This document shows, in pieces, positions 35,700-43,525 of a stretch of DNA of 64,000 bases; position 1 is the stretch's first letter, and each line of letters starts with the position of its first letter. This stretch comes from PALSA-911 sp963743035 (GTDB taxonomy: Bacteria > Pseudomonadota > Alphaproteobacteria > Acetobacterales > Acetobacteraceae), in NCBI GenBank assembly GCA_963743035.1, contig CAVUOB010000003.1:248001-312000 (forward strand), written 5' to 3'. The notes under the pieces are model-generated. The model made no database searches. It saw only the letters and a program-made list of their open reading frames with translations, and was not told the origin of the DNA. A program made the position numbers and the translations under genes.

Positions 35700-36416
35700 A
35701 TGACCGATCTACCCCAGCCCGATCATGCATTGGTGCTGTTCTCCGGCGGCCAGGACAGCGCCACCTGCCTGGCCTGGGCGCTGGACCGCTACGCGCATGT
35801 GGAGACGGTGGGCTTCGCCTACGGCCAGCGCCACGCCATCGAGCTCGATTGCCGCGAGCCGCTGCGCCGGGACATCGCCGCCCTCCCCGGCTGGGGCGCC
35901 CGGCTCGGCTGCGACCATCTGGTGGACATGGCCTCCAGCCTGTCGGCCATCGGCGCCACGGCGCTGACCACGGACACCGCGATCGCGATGACCGCGGAAG
36001 GTCTGCCCAACACCTTCGTGCCCGGCCGCAACCTGCTGTTCCTGACCTATGCCGCCGCCATCGCCTATCGCCGTGGCCTGCGCCGCATCGTCGCCGGGGT
36101 CTGCGAGACCGATTACTCCGGCTATCCCGATTGCCGCGACGACACGGTCAAGGCCATGCAGCTGGCGCTCAACCTCGGCATGCAGCGCCGCTTCGTGCTG
36201 GAAACCCCGCTGATGTGGCGCGACAAGGCCGCCACCTGGGAACTGGCCGAGGCGCTCGGTGGCGCGGCGCTGGTGGAACGGATACGCACCGGCAGCCATA
36301 GCTGCTATCTCGGGGATCGCTCGATCCTGCATCCCTGGGGCTATGGCTGCGGCACCTGCCCGGCCTGCGAACTGCGCCGGGCCGGGTTCGAGCAGTGGGA
36401 GAAGACAAGGGGATGA
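35700..36416 (+). CDS. queC: 7-cyano-7-deazaguanine synthase QueC
   Basis: Enzyme of 238 aa that makes preQ0 from 7-carboxy-7-deazaguanine, ATP and ammonia, a step toward queuosine in tRNA. The PP-loop is LFSGGQDSATCLAWAL near residues 15-30. FVPGRNLLFLTYAAAIAY near residue 105 and GVCETDYSGYPDCRDDTVKAM near 140 are family markers. A zinc site is formed by SCYLG and CGTCPAC near the C-terminus. It is divergent from moeB. Its stop overlaps the start of the next gene (ATGA). Confidence 0.96.
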   Translation: MTDLPQPDHALVLFSGGQDSATCLAWALDRYAHVETVGFAYGQRHAIELDCREPLRRDIAALPGWGARLGCDHLVDMASSLSAIGATALTTDTAIAMTAEGLPNTFVPGRNLLFLTYAAAIAYRRGLRRIVAGVCETDYSGYPDCRDDTVKAMQLALNLGMQRRFVLETPLMWRDKAATWELAEALGGAALVERIRTGSHSCYLGDRSILHPWGYGCGTCPACELRRAGFEQWEKTRG

Positions 36417-36814
36417 CGATGCCACGACCGCGTTTCGCCTATGCCGCCGGGTTTGCCATGGGGTTCGCCGCACTTCTGGCCGCCGGACCGGCCGCGCTGG
36501 CCGCGCCCGACGCCAGTATCGAAATCCGCAGCGCCGGCGACCTTGCCGACCTCTGCGCCGCCCCGCTCACCGACCCGACCGGCCCGGAACGGCAGAATTT
36601 CTGCCACGGCTACGCCCAGGGCGCGCTGACGATGGAGCTGAAGCGGGAGGCGTCGCTCGGCAAGAAGCTGATCTGCATCCCCAATCCCGCCCCGACGCGC
36701 GAGGCCACCATGGGCGAGTTCGTCAAATGGGTCCGCGCCATCCCGAAGAACCAGAAACTGCCGCCCACGGACGGGCTGTTCACCTTCCTGTCGCAACGCT
36801 TCCCCTGCAAATAG
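36413..36814 (+). CDS. Rap1a/Tai-like secreted small protein
   Basis: Periplasmic protein of 133 aa with a signal peptide (FAYAAGFAMGFAALLAAGPAA, cleavage near residue 30). The mature part has SAGDLADLCAAPL, FCHGYAQGALT, KKLICIPNPAPTREATMGEFVKWVR and a terminal FPCK, giving four cysteines in the pattern of Rap1a/Tai4-like proteins. The founding members neutralise type VI amidase effectors; most genome copies occur without an effector and their role is unknown. No effector gene is near. It overlaps queC by four bases. An in-frame second ATG lies at 36419. Confidence 0.75.
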   Translation: MTMPRPRFAYAAGFAMGFAALLAAGPAALAAPDASIEIRSAGDLADLCAAPLTDPTGPERQNFCHGYAQGALTMELKREASLGKKLICIPNPAPTREATMGEFVKWVRAIPKNQKLPPTDGLFTFLSQRFPCK

Positions 36815-36918
36815 CCGCACCCGCCCGCCCCTTGCCCAACCGTCGCCAAACCCCTTGAATGCCGCCCACGCCGGATGCCCGTGATCGCAAAAGGCGCCGC
36901 GTCAACGGGGGAACGGAC

Positions 36919-37686
36919 ATGGCACAGCAACTCGCCGGCAAGATCGCCTGGGTCACCGGCGCGGGCACCGGCATCGGCGAGGCCGCCGCCATCGCCCTGG
37001 CGGCGGAAGGCGCCATCACCATCCTCACCGGCCGGCGCGCCGAAAACCTGGAGCACACCGCCCAGCAGATCCGCGCCGCCGGCGGCGAGGCGCATGTCCA
37101 GCCCGCCGACCTGATGAAATCCGCCGACGTCCGCCAGGTCGGCGCCTTCATCGCCGAAAAATTCAACCGCCTGGACATCCTGGTCAACAACGCCGGCATC
37201 AACATCACCGACCGGCACTGGAACAAGCTGACCCCCGAGGGCATCGACACCCTGGTCGACGGCAACCTCAAATCCGCCCTCTACTGCGTCACCGTCGCCC
37301 TGCCCTTCATGCGCGCGCAGAACGACGGCCTGCTGATCCACACCGCCTCCATGGCCGGCCGCTTCATCGGCGGCCTCTCCGGCCCGATCTACACCGCCAC
37401 CAAGCACGGCGTCGTGGCCATGAGCCACACCATCAACATGGAGGAATGCATCCACGGCATCCGCTCCTCCGTCATCCTCCCCGGAGAGGTCGCCACCCCC
37501 ATCCTCGACAAGCGCCCCATCCCCGTCACCCCCGAGGAACGCGCCCGCCTGGTCCAGTCCGAAGACTGCGGCGACCTGATCCGCTATATCGCCTGCCTGC
37601 CGCCCCATCTGTGCATCCCCGAGGTCATGATCACCCCGGCCTGGAACCGCACCTATGTCGCCAACCTCCAGCGCAACCAGCGCTGA
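36919..37686 (+). CDS. SDR-family oxidoreductase
   Basis: NAD(P)-dependent short-chain dehydrogenase of 255 aa. It shows TGAGTGIGEAAAIAL near residue 14, LDILVNNAGIN near 85, the catalytic serine in IHTASMAG and the YTATK pair near 160, then ILPGEVATPIL. Start ATG 36919, preceded by GGGGGAACGGAC. It opens a run with the D-2-hydroxyacid dehydrogenase and AhpD-like genes on the same strand. Substrate unknown. Confidence 0.88.
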   Translation: MAQQLAGKIAWVTGAGTGIGEAAAIALAAEGAITILTGRRAENLEHTAQQIRAAGGEAHVQPADLMKSADVRQVGAFIAEKFNRLDILVNNAGINITDRHWNKLTPEGIDTLVDGNLKSALYCVTVALPFMRAQNDGLLIHTASMAGRFIGGLSGPIYTATKHGVVAMSHTINMEECIHGIRSSVILPGEVATPILDKRPIPVTPEERARLVQSEDCGDLIRYIACLPPHLCIPEVMITPAWNRTYVANLQRNQR

Positions 37687-37714
37687 CCCTACCCAGACCT
37701 GAAGGAAACGAAGC

Positions 37715-38695
37715 ATGGCCACGAACAAACGCCGCGTCATGGTGCCGAGCAACATGGGCCGCGAAGGCGTCGACATCCTCCGCGCCCGCGACGACATCGA
37801 GGTGATCACCTACCCCCACGGCATCACCCAGGCCGAGCTGCTGCCGATGCTCGCCGACATCTCCGGCATCGCCCTCTCCGCCACCCCCTACCGCCGCCCC
37901 GAGCTCGACGCCTCCCCCGTCATCCAGGTCGTCGCCCGCATCGGCGTCGGGTTTGACGCGGTGGAGGTCCCCGCCCTGTCCGAACGCAAGATCCCCCTGC
38001 TGACCACCGGCATCGCCAACTCCACCTCCGTCGCCGAGCACGCCGTCTTCTTCATCATGGCCATCGCCAAGCGCGTCGCCGAGCTCGACAGGCTGACCAA
38101 GGAAGGCCGCTGGAACGACCGCTTCGTCACCGTCCCCTCCCAGCTCGCCGGCAAGACCGCCCTTGTCGTCGGCTTCGGCCGCATCGGCTCCCGCTCCGCC
38201 AAGCGCCTCGCCGCGCTGGAAATGGACGTGCTGGTCTACGACCCCCTGATCCCCGCCGCCACCATCGCCGCCGCCGGCTATGAGCCGGTCGCCGACCTCG
38301 ACGCCGCCCTTCCCCGCGCCGACTACGTCACCATCCACTGCCCCAAATCCCCCGCCACGGTGGATATGTTCAACGCCGCCCGCCTGGCCAAGATGAAAAA
38401 AGGCGCCGGCCTCGTGAACACCGCCCGCGGCGGCATCGTCAATGAGGACGCGCTGTACGACGCCCTCACCTCCGGCCACCTGCGCGGCGCCGGCCTCGAC
38501 GTGTTCGACGTCGAACCCGCCCCCGCCTCGAAAAAGATCCTCAGCCTGGACAGCGTCTTCGCCGCTCCCCACATGGCCGGCGTCACCGTCGAGTCCGTCA
38601 TCGGCATGGCCCAGGCCACCGCCCGCAACATCCTCTCGGTCCTGGACGGCGCCCCCAACCACGACAACGTCGTGAACAAGGAAATCTACGCATGA
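37715..38695 (+). CDS. D-2-hydroxyacid dehydrogenase
   Basis: NAD-dependent dehydrogenase of 326 aa reducing a 2-oxo acid to a D-2-hydroxy acid (or the reverse). Nucleotide-binding motif VVGFGRIG (151-158). Catalytic triad residues are visible as R238 in NTARGG, E267 in DVFDVEP and H286 in APHMAG. Length matches the family. AAGGAAACGAAGC lies just before the ATG. It follows the SDR by 28 bases and precedes the AhpD-like gene by 25, so an operon is likely. Confidence 0.9.
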   Translation: MATNKRRVMVPSNMGREGVDILRARDDIEVITYPHGITQAELLPMLADISGIALSATPYRRPELDASPVIQVVARIGVGFDAVEVPALSERKIPLLTTGIANSTSVAEHAVFFIMAIAKRVAELDRLTKEGRWNDRFVTVPSQLAGKTALVVGFGRIGSRSAKRLAALEMDVLVYDPLIPAATIAAAGYEPVADLDAALPRADYVTIHCPKSPATVDMFNAARLAKMKKGAGLVNTARGGIVNEDALYDALTSGHLRGAGLDVFDVEPAPASKKILSLDSVFAAPHMAGVTVESVIGMAQATARNILSVLDGAPNHDNVVNKEIYA

Positions 38696-38720
38696 CGAGA
38701 GGCAGCAGGAGGACGCTCTG

Positions 38721-39296
38721 ATGCCGCAACCCCGCCACATCTCCAAGCTCGGCATCCCCGACGCCGCCGCGCTGGACGAGGATCTGCAGACCGTCTGGAA
38801 GAAGGCCACCGAAAAGCTCGGCCTGGTGCCCAACGTGCTGCAGGCCTACAGCCTGCGGCCCCAGCGCCTGCGCAACTTCATGGCCATGTACAACGAGCTG
38901 ATGCTCTCCCCCTCCGGCCTCTCCAAGCTGGAGCGGGAGATGGTCGCCGTCGTCGTCTCCTCCGCCAACCGTTGCTACTACTGCCTGGTCGCCCACGGCG
39001 CCGCCGTCCGCCAGCTCTCCGGCGACCCCGAGCTCGGCGAGATGATGGCGCTCAACTACCGCGTCGCCGACCTCGACCCCCGCCAGCGCGCCATGCTGGA
39101 CTTCGCCTGGAAACTCACCGTCACCCCCCACGACGTCTCCGACGACGACCGCGCCGCGCTCACGAAAGTCGGCCTGTCGAACGAGGACATCTTCGACCTC
39201 TCGGAAACGGTTGCGTTCTACAACCTGTCCAACCGCATGGCCCACGCGCTGGATATGATGCCGAACCCGGAATACCACAAAGCCACCCGCGGCTGA
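38721..39296 (+). CDS. Carboxymuconolactone decarboxylase/AhpD-like protein
   Basis: Alpha-helical protein of 191 aa from the AhpD/CMD fold. The redox motif is CYYCLVAHG near residues 84-92, a CxxC plus His as in peroxidase-related family members, which can act as thiol peroxidase or adaptor. The N-terminal SKLEREMVAVVVSSANRCYYCL region is characteristic of uncharacterised peroxidase-related proteins. It ends the small run with the SDR and the hydroxyacid dehydrogenase. The role in that pathway is not clear. Confidence 0.85.
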   Translation: MPQPRHISKLGIPDAAALDEDLQTVWKKATEKLGLVPNVLQAYSLRPQRLRNFMAMYNELMLSPSGLSKLEREMVAVVVSSANRCYYCLVAHGAAVRQLSGDPELGEMMALNYRVADLDPRQRAMLDFAWKLTVTPHDVSDDDRAALTKVGLSNEDIFDLSETVAFYNLSNRMAHALDMMPNPEYHKATRG

Positions 39297-39298
39297 GG

Positions 39299-39366
39299 CC
39301 AGAAAGCAAGGTCGGGGCTCTGCCCCGAACCCCGCCAGGGGACAGTCGTCCCCTGGACCCCTCATA
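39299..39366. repeat. Intergenic palindromic element, half copy (copy 7)
   Basis: GCAAGGTCGGGGCTCTGCCC and CAGGGGACAGTCGTCCCCTG hairpins directly after the AhpD-like stop. The central stem and right arm are absent. It stops where the AT-richer accessory patch begins. Confidence 0.78.
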
Positions 39367-39372
39367 CGTCCT

Positions 39373-40105
39373 TCATGCTTCGTAGGGCGGATAAGCGCAG
39401 CGCAATCCGCCAACGCAAGCCCCCACCGCCACCGGCCATCCCCGACAACCCACATCAAGCAACCGCCCGACGTCTCGCCTCCGTCTCAAACCTCGTTTCA
39501 CGAGCCTCCGTCCCATGACGTGAGACCCGCCCAACGCCAACCCGCGAAACCACCAACCCGTCACGCCCAAGTTGGCCGGGCTCTCGTCCCCGCCATCAAC
39601 GATTGCCGCCCCGCCGCCAAAATCATCGCCACCCGGCCCAACACCCGCCACGACGGTCGAGCCCGCCTCAGCCACCTCACCCTCAGCCATCCCAACCTCC
39701 GCCCCGGCTACCGCCACCTCCCCCGCCGAGAGCTCCGTCTCCGTCCCGGCCGAGGCACCGCCCAGCGCCTCCCCCATCATCCCCAACGCGCTATGCTCCG
39801 CCCACGCGGCCCGGTTCGCCGCCTCCTCGTCGCGCTGCATCGCCTGCCGAGCCGCCTGCATCCGCAGCAGCACCCGCAGCGCGCTCTTCGCCTCCCGCAT
39901 CATGCCCATCGCCTGCGCCCGGCATTTCTGCGCGATATCCGGCTCCCGCCGCTTCACCTGCGCCAGCCGCAAACAATCCATCGCCCACGCATCCGCCGCC
40001 ACGAACTGCGCCGCCACCCGCCCCTCCGCCGCATTCACCGGCTTCAAAGCCGCCACCGCCGCCATGGCCGCCTGATCCCGCCGAGCCCAATGGCCCCCGG
40101 CTCAT
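39373..40105 (-). pseudogene. Hypothetical helical protein, frameshifted near its start
   Basis: I do not recognise the family. From ATG 40105 the reading begins MSRGPL. Removing one base of the CCC run at 40085-40087 gives ARRDQAAMAAVAALKPVNAAEG and then AAQFVAADAWAMDCLRLAQ, EPDIAQKCRAQAMGMMREAK and SALRVLLRMQAARQAMQ, a coherent helical N-terminal half of about 110 residues with repeated Met/Ala/Arg. The second half is Gly/Ala/Val-rich low complexity and the last residues are read from a REP copy (39381-39416), so the native end may have been replaced. The span is 733 bases, 244 codons plus one base. Confidence 0.5.
39381..39416 (+). repeat. REP palindrome
   Basis: CGTAGGGCGGATAAGCGCAG then CGCAATCCGCCAACGCAA. 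The outer arms GGCGGAT and ATCCGCC pair around an inner GCG...CGC. Same sequence family as the four copies around the RAYT gene. Confidence 0.85.
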
Positions 40106-40342
40106 CCAGCCCGGAGGCGGCAACGCCGCCCGCAGCACCAGAATAATCTCACGAAACGCCACCCGAGGCAGCAAACACGCCCAATCGGGTTGCGGACCAG
40201 CCGGGAAGTCGGGAAAATTTTCCATCCCGTTAGAATAACAGTTATCCAAACTAACTGGCAACCAAAAACCACCGCACGACGGATGCAATCCGCCCCCGAG
40301 GCCAAACCCACCAACGAAACCATGCCCCAAAGAACCAAAAAA
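40106..40342. other. Gene-free stretch before the REP array
   Basis: About 240 bases with no supported gene and lower GC than the chromosome average. It ends with AACCAAAAAACCGTAGGG, leading into the first REP of the array. Nothing else was recognised. Confidence 0.4.
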
Positions 40343-40380
40343 CCGTAGGGCGGATAAGCGAAGCGCAATCCGCCAACGCA
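40343..40380 (+). repeat. REP palindrome, array copy 1
   Basis: CCGTAGGGCGGATAAGCGAA then GCGCAATCCGCCAACGCA. Outer arms GGCGGAT/ATCCGCC. First of three in tandem. Confidence 0.88.
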
Positions 40381-40502
40381 ACTCAAATCCGCTCCCGACC
40401 TCGCCAGGACCGGCACCACCCCCGCCCCACCTGACCGGACAAAACCCAAGCGCCCCGCAACTATGGAATAACGAAAACGGCCCTTCCGCAGCACGCATGC
40501 AA

Positions 40503-40540
40503 CCGTAGGGCGGATAAGCGAAGCGCAATCCGCCAACGCA
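40503..40540 (+). repeat. REP palindrome, array copy 2
   Basis: Identical to array copy 1 over the 38-base core. Confidence 0.88.
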
Positions 40541-40663
40541 ACTCAAATCCGCTCCCCGGCCTCGCCAAAACCGGCACCACCCCCGCCCCAACTGACCGGC
40601 CAAAACCCAAGCGCCCCGCAACAATGGAATAACGAAAACTGCCCTTCCGCAGCACAGCAGCAA

Positions 40664-40701
40664 CCGTAGGGCGGATAAGCGCAGCGCAATCCGCCAACGC
40701 A
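40664..40701 (+). repeat. REP palindrome, array copy 3
   Basis: Same core with GCGCAGCGC in the centre. It ends two bases from the RAYT stop codon, so it is the native REP at the 3' end of the transposase gene. Confidence 0.88.
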
Positions 40702-40703
40702 AC

Positions 40704-41237
40704 TCAAACCCGCTCCCCGACCTCCCCAACACCGGCACCATCCCCGCCCCAACCAACCGGATAAAATCCAAGCGCCACACAACGATGGAATGACGAGAAC
40801 CGCCACTCCGCAGCATGGGACACCAATCCATGCTTCACGGGATTGAAATGGATGTAATCCATATGGGCCGCGTAATCACGATCATCCCGGATCGTATGCT
40901 CCCAGAACCGCCGTTGCCATATGCCCCGCTCATCCCGCCGAACCCGGACGGGAGAGCGTTCCTCAATGGCAGGAAGCGATCGGGAAAAGAGCGCCTTGAT
41001 CTCTTTCCACCGGACAGAAAAATCGCTGTCGCCGAGAGGAAGTGTCCACAGGCAATGCATATGGTCGGGCAAGACGACCCAGGCATCGATATGAAACGGA
41101 CGCCGCGTTCGGATCCGGCGTACAGCCGAGCGAAGCGAGTCGATTTCAGCGATCAGCAGATCGCTGCGCCGGTCACGAAGATTGACCGTGAAGAAATAGG
41201 TGCCTCCAGGAACGCGGTTGCGGCGGTAGTCCGGCAT
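40704..41237 (-). CDS. REP-associated tyrosine transposase (RAYT, Y1/IS200-like)
   Basis: Single-domain HUH nuclease of 177 aa, expected to bind, nick and move REP sequences. The HUH motif is HMH (H59, H61) in VLPDHMHCLW. The catalytic tyrosine is expected at Y128 in DYIHFNPVKHG. GIWQRRFWEHTIRDDRDY is also typical of this family. The C-terminal 30 residues (FYPVGWGGDGAGVGEVGERV) are low complexity and are the part duplicated in the adjacent array. REP copies flank the gene on both sides: one right after its stop and one inverted 28 bases upstream of its start. This is the standard REP-RAYT layout. Confidence 0.9.
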   Translation of the reverse strand: MPDYRRNRVPGGTYFFTVNLRDRRSDLLIAEIDSLRSAVRRIRTRRPFHIDAWVVLPDHMHCLWTLPLGDSDFSVRWKEIKALFSRSLPAIEERSPVRVRRDERGIWQRRFWEHTIRDDRDYAAHMDYIHFNPVKHGLVSHAAEWRFSSFHRCVALGFYPVGWGGDGAGVGEVGERV

Positions 41238-41264
41238 GGGGTTTGGGGAGGGGAGGGGGGTGCG

Positions 41265-41302
41265 TTGCGTTGGCGGATTGTGCTGCGCTTATCCGCCCTA
41301 CG
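41265..41302 (-). repeat. REP palindrome, inverted, upstream of the RAYT gene
   Basis: TGCGTTGGCGGATTGTGCTG then CGCTTATCCGCCCTACG, the reverse complement of the other copies with one change in the loop. It sits between the RAYT start and the CD-NTase stop. Confidence 0.85.
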
Positions 41303-41380
41303 TACTGACTTACATGGCCGCTTTGGCAAACCCAACGTCGTAGATGCGGTGTGAAGAGGCAGTGTGCCTGGTCCCGACAT

Positions 41381-42511
41381 CTAGAGTGGCGGGATATAGG
41401 TCGACGAAAGTGCCGCACGGCTTTCTGTTAAGCTAGGTTGTGCGACTCGCGACAAAAGTTGGTTCTGTGCCTTCGCAACTTCGCGGACCAAATCATCCAT
41501 TTCTATCGACAATCGTATCAGCGCGCCGAATTTGCCCTCAGTGTCGAGGATAGCCCGCGATCCATCTGGCACCCGCAAGCTTCTTGCGTAATCTTTGTTT
41601 GAGCACAGCGCATCCAAGTGCCGCTGCGTCTCCGCCAGAATTGCTAACTCCAAGGTATAACCGTTGCAAAGTGCAGACTGGTCAGAATGATACATGATGG
41701 CGGCGATATCAAAGCTTGGCAGCGCGATCTCTTCGTCAGCATCACTCTTAACATTCTTGCATAGGCGGATTGCTTTTTTCAACCCGCCCAGAGAGAGGAC
41801 ATCCCGCTCATGCACTCGCTTGATATGCAGAAACGGCAGATTGTGGATCGTGGTGGAAGCCTTTTTATCGAGAATTGTGACAGTTCGATCGTGTTCTTGC
41901 CGGGAGGTTTGGTAATCAATGCCATCATGCCAATGGGATGGCACGACATCGACAGGACGCGCCAAGGAACCCCCTGAAATCTTTATTGCTTTCCCCCCGC
42001 TGCAATCAACGCTCGCCGCCGGAAACTTATCCTTTAGGACCTGCTCCGATTTCTGCCGAAGCGACAACAGCACTCCGGCAGAGGACAGATTCGTTGGGTT
42101 TGTGTATAGCCCTAATTGACTAGACCATCCTGCAGTCGAGTAGGTAAAAAAGCTGGTGTCGAGATTCAGAAGATCGACGTCGCTCACCCCACGGATGTGG
42201 ACGTTGAGCGGCACTGAGCCTTGCAAGCGAAATTCTACGGAATATCCCGCTGCCACCAGTGCCTGATCGAGTTGGCGACCGACCCGCTGTGCCGTCTCTA
42301 TGCTGATGCGTGTATACTCCGGTCCCACCTCTTGCATGGCCCCCAGGGCGTACCGCGTATAGGGCTGGACCTTTCGCTTCTGCCAATCTTCATCAATGAT
42401 GCTCTTTGCCAGCACCTCACTTTGTGCGTCCATCGTTAGACGGCTAAGTCGATCCGTTCCCTTGCGTCGAGCTTGAAGTTGATTCAGCCGTGTGTTGATG
42501 TCGCGTGCCAT
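41381..42511 (-). CDS. CD-NTase-like nucleotidyltransferase, CBASS cyclase
   Basis: Protein of 376 aa with a polymerase-beta-type nucleotidyltransferase core: FRLQGSVPLN with GS at 98-99, then VSDVDLLNL with D111 and D113 (the hDh pair), and a third acid D188 in RPVDVVPSHW. The C-terminal half is helical (ALPSFDIAAIMYHSDQS, AILAETQRHLDALCSNKDY), as in SMODS/OAS-like cyclases. In CBASS such enzymes make a cyclic nucleotide after phage infection. It lies 10 bases downstream of a Cap15-like effector gene on the same strand, the usual two-gene type I layout. The gene is clearly AT-richer than its surroundings. The nucleotide product and CD-NTase clade cannot be told from sequence alone. Confidence 0.8.
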   Translation of the reverse strand: MARDINTRLNQLQARRKGTDRLSRLTMDAQSEVLAKSIIDEDWQKRKVQPYTRYALGAMQEVGPEYTRISIETAQRVGRQLDQALVAAGYSVEFRLQGSVPLNVHIRGVSDVDLLNLDTSFFTYSTAGWSSQLGLYTNPTNLSSAGVLLSLRQKSEQVLKDKFPAASVDCSGGKAIKISGGSLARPVDVVPSHWHDGIDYQTSRQEHDRTVTILDKKASTTIHNLPFLHIKRVHERDVLSLGGLKKAIRLCKNVKSDADEEIALPSFDIAAIMYHSDQSALCNGYTLELAILAETQRHLDALCSNKDYARSLRVPDGSRAILDTEGKFGALIRLSIEMDDLVREVAKAQNQLLSRVAQPSLTESRAALSSTYIPPL

Positions 42512-42521
42512 TCAAATTTTC

Positions 42522-43148
42522 CTAAGCGTCATAGTACCCGAATGTGTAACGGCCATGGCCGTTAAAGTATTCGCCGCGACCAGACATACGATCTTTGGAA
42601 AAGACAAGCTCCGCGAAACCGCGATGGCTCGTCAACTCCCTCTCGCCGATATTGGGATCATTCTTGTAGTGATAGAGCAGCCGATATCCATCGACCTCAT
42701 CGCAAAGCAGGGCAGCGGCAACACTGTTAGACCCAGATTGTTTTGTTGCAAGCCGAACACGTATTCTATCCCAACTTTGGATGATAGTGATCTTTGCTTC
42801 CCAAATATGGCCAGGAGATTTATCCGGGTTGATAGTCTGGCCGTCGCAATGCCAGTCTCCGCTTAGATCGGGGACTTTGAGTAGTCGCCCCAAATGCGGC
42901 CATTTCCATGCGTATCGGTCTAATAGCCAATACAGTGCCGCGAACACCGAGGTGGCACCGACTAGAGAAAGCACGACAGGAGGTAGATTTGCTGGAATGC
43001 CGAAGCGTTTGGCAAAATCCACGGCGGTGAGCAGAATAAATACTATCGCAGCAGACACGGATGCCGCGGCGAGATCCAAATACCTCCCTATTTGGGAGCG
43101 ATTTACCCCTCCAAGCAGCGCATATTCATGTTCTTGCATAATACTCAC
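42522..43148 (-). CDS. cap15: Cap15-like CBASS effector (two membrane helices plus beta-barrel)
   Basis: Membrane protein of 208 aa. Two hydrophobic helices lie at about residues 24-44 and 56-76, with RYAWKWPHLGRLLKVPDLSGDW entering a beta-rich C-terminal domain (93-208). The domain has alternating strands such as WEAKITIIQSWDRIRVRLATK, GYRLLYHYKNDPN, HRGFAELVFSKDRMSGRGEY and GRYTFGYYDA. This matches the Cap15 family, whose lipocalin-like barrel binds the cyclic nucleotide and whose helices then disrupt the inner membrane. It is upstream of and next to the CD-NTase gene. Low GC and the absence of Cap2/Cap3 genes fit a transferred type I system. Confidence 0.82.
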   Translation of the reverse strand: MSIMQEHEYALLGGVNRSQIGRYLDLAAASVSAAIVFILLTAVDFAKRFGIPANLPPVVLSLVGATSVFAALYWLLDRYAWKWPHLGRLLKVPDLSGDWHCDGQTINPDKSPGHIWEAKITIIQSWDRIRVRLATKQSGSNSVAAALLCDEVDGYRLLYHYKNDPNIGERELTSHRGFAELVFSKDRMSGRGEYFNGHGRYTFGYYDA

Positions 43149-43525
43149 ATAATAATGCTACGAAACGCCGACCTGGGCCTGACACCCGACGGGATGGTCG
43201 TCCCGACGTAACCTCCCATAGATTTGTATCTGCCGCATAAACGGTCAAAATTTACAATAATTCGGTACAATCCGCAATCCGGACGATCCTGCCGGGCGAA
43301 TGCCCGCCGTAGGCCGCTGTCGGCAGGCTTCGCACTTGCCGCTGCTGTGCGCGAAGACGTGGACCGTGTGCGACCCATGTGTCCGAACGAATTCAGCCTT
43401 TCAGAAACTCTGCCGGCCCCTTCCCCTCAACGGCTTGCCTCCCCCACCCCTCAGGCAACAAACTCCCCCCCAACACCGGGACGCACCACCACCTAACCGC
43501 GCCCCCACCCCCAGGGAGAACCCAA
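43149..43525. other. Gap between the CBASS operon and the SDR gene, with a repeat fragment
   Basis: About 377 bases with no supported gene; GC is still low up to about 43290. It contains CGACGGGATGGTCGTCCCGACG near 43178-43206, which looks like a remnant of the short hairpin of the intergenic palindromic element. The CBASS promoter should lie here, but I cannot point to it. The segment before the SDR is CCCC-rich. Confidence 0.4.

Larger units (their letters stand above)
40343..40800 (-). repeat. Tandem array of about 160-base units made of REP plus RAYT 3' end
   Basis: REP copies begin at 40343, 40503 and 40664, so the spacing is 160 and 161 bases. The DNA between them (ACTCAAATCCGCTCC..., CGGCACCACCCCCGCCCC, CCAAGCGCCCCGCAAC, ATGGAATAACGAAAAC) closely matches the last 95 bases of the RAYT gene at 40704-40800. 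Two extra copies of the RAYT tail plus its REP therefore lie downstream of the gene. Each copy has diverged at several positions, and each breaks the reading frame only after the GVGEVGER-like end. Confidence 0.85.

Noticed and set aside
36413..36814. Type VI immunity system
   Set aside because: The Rap1a/Tai-like gene stands alone; no amidase effector or type VI component is nearby.
40343..40701. CRISPR array
   Set aside because: Only three repeats, spaced 160 bases apart, and the spacers resemble each other and the RAYT end. No cas genes nearby.
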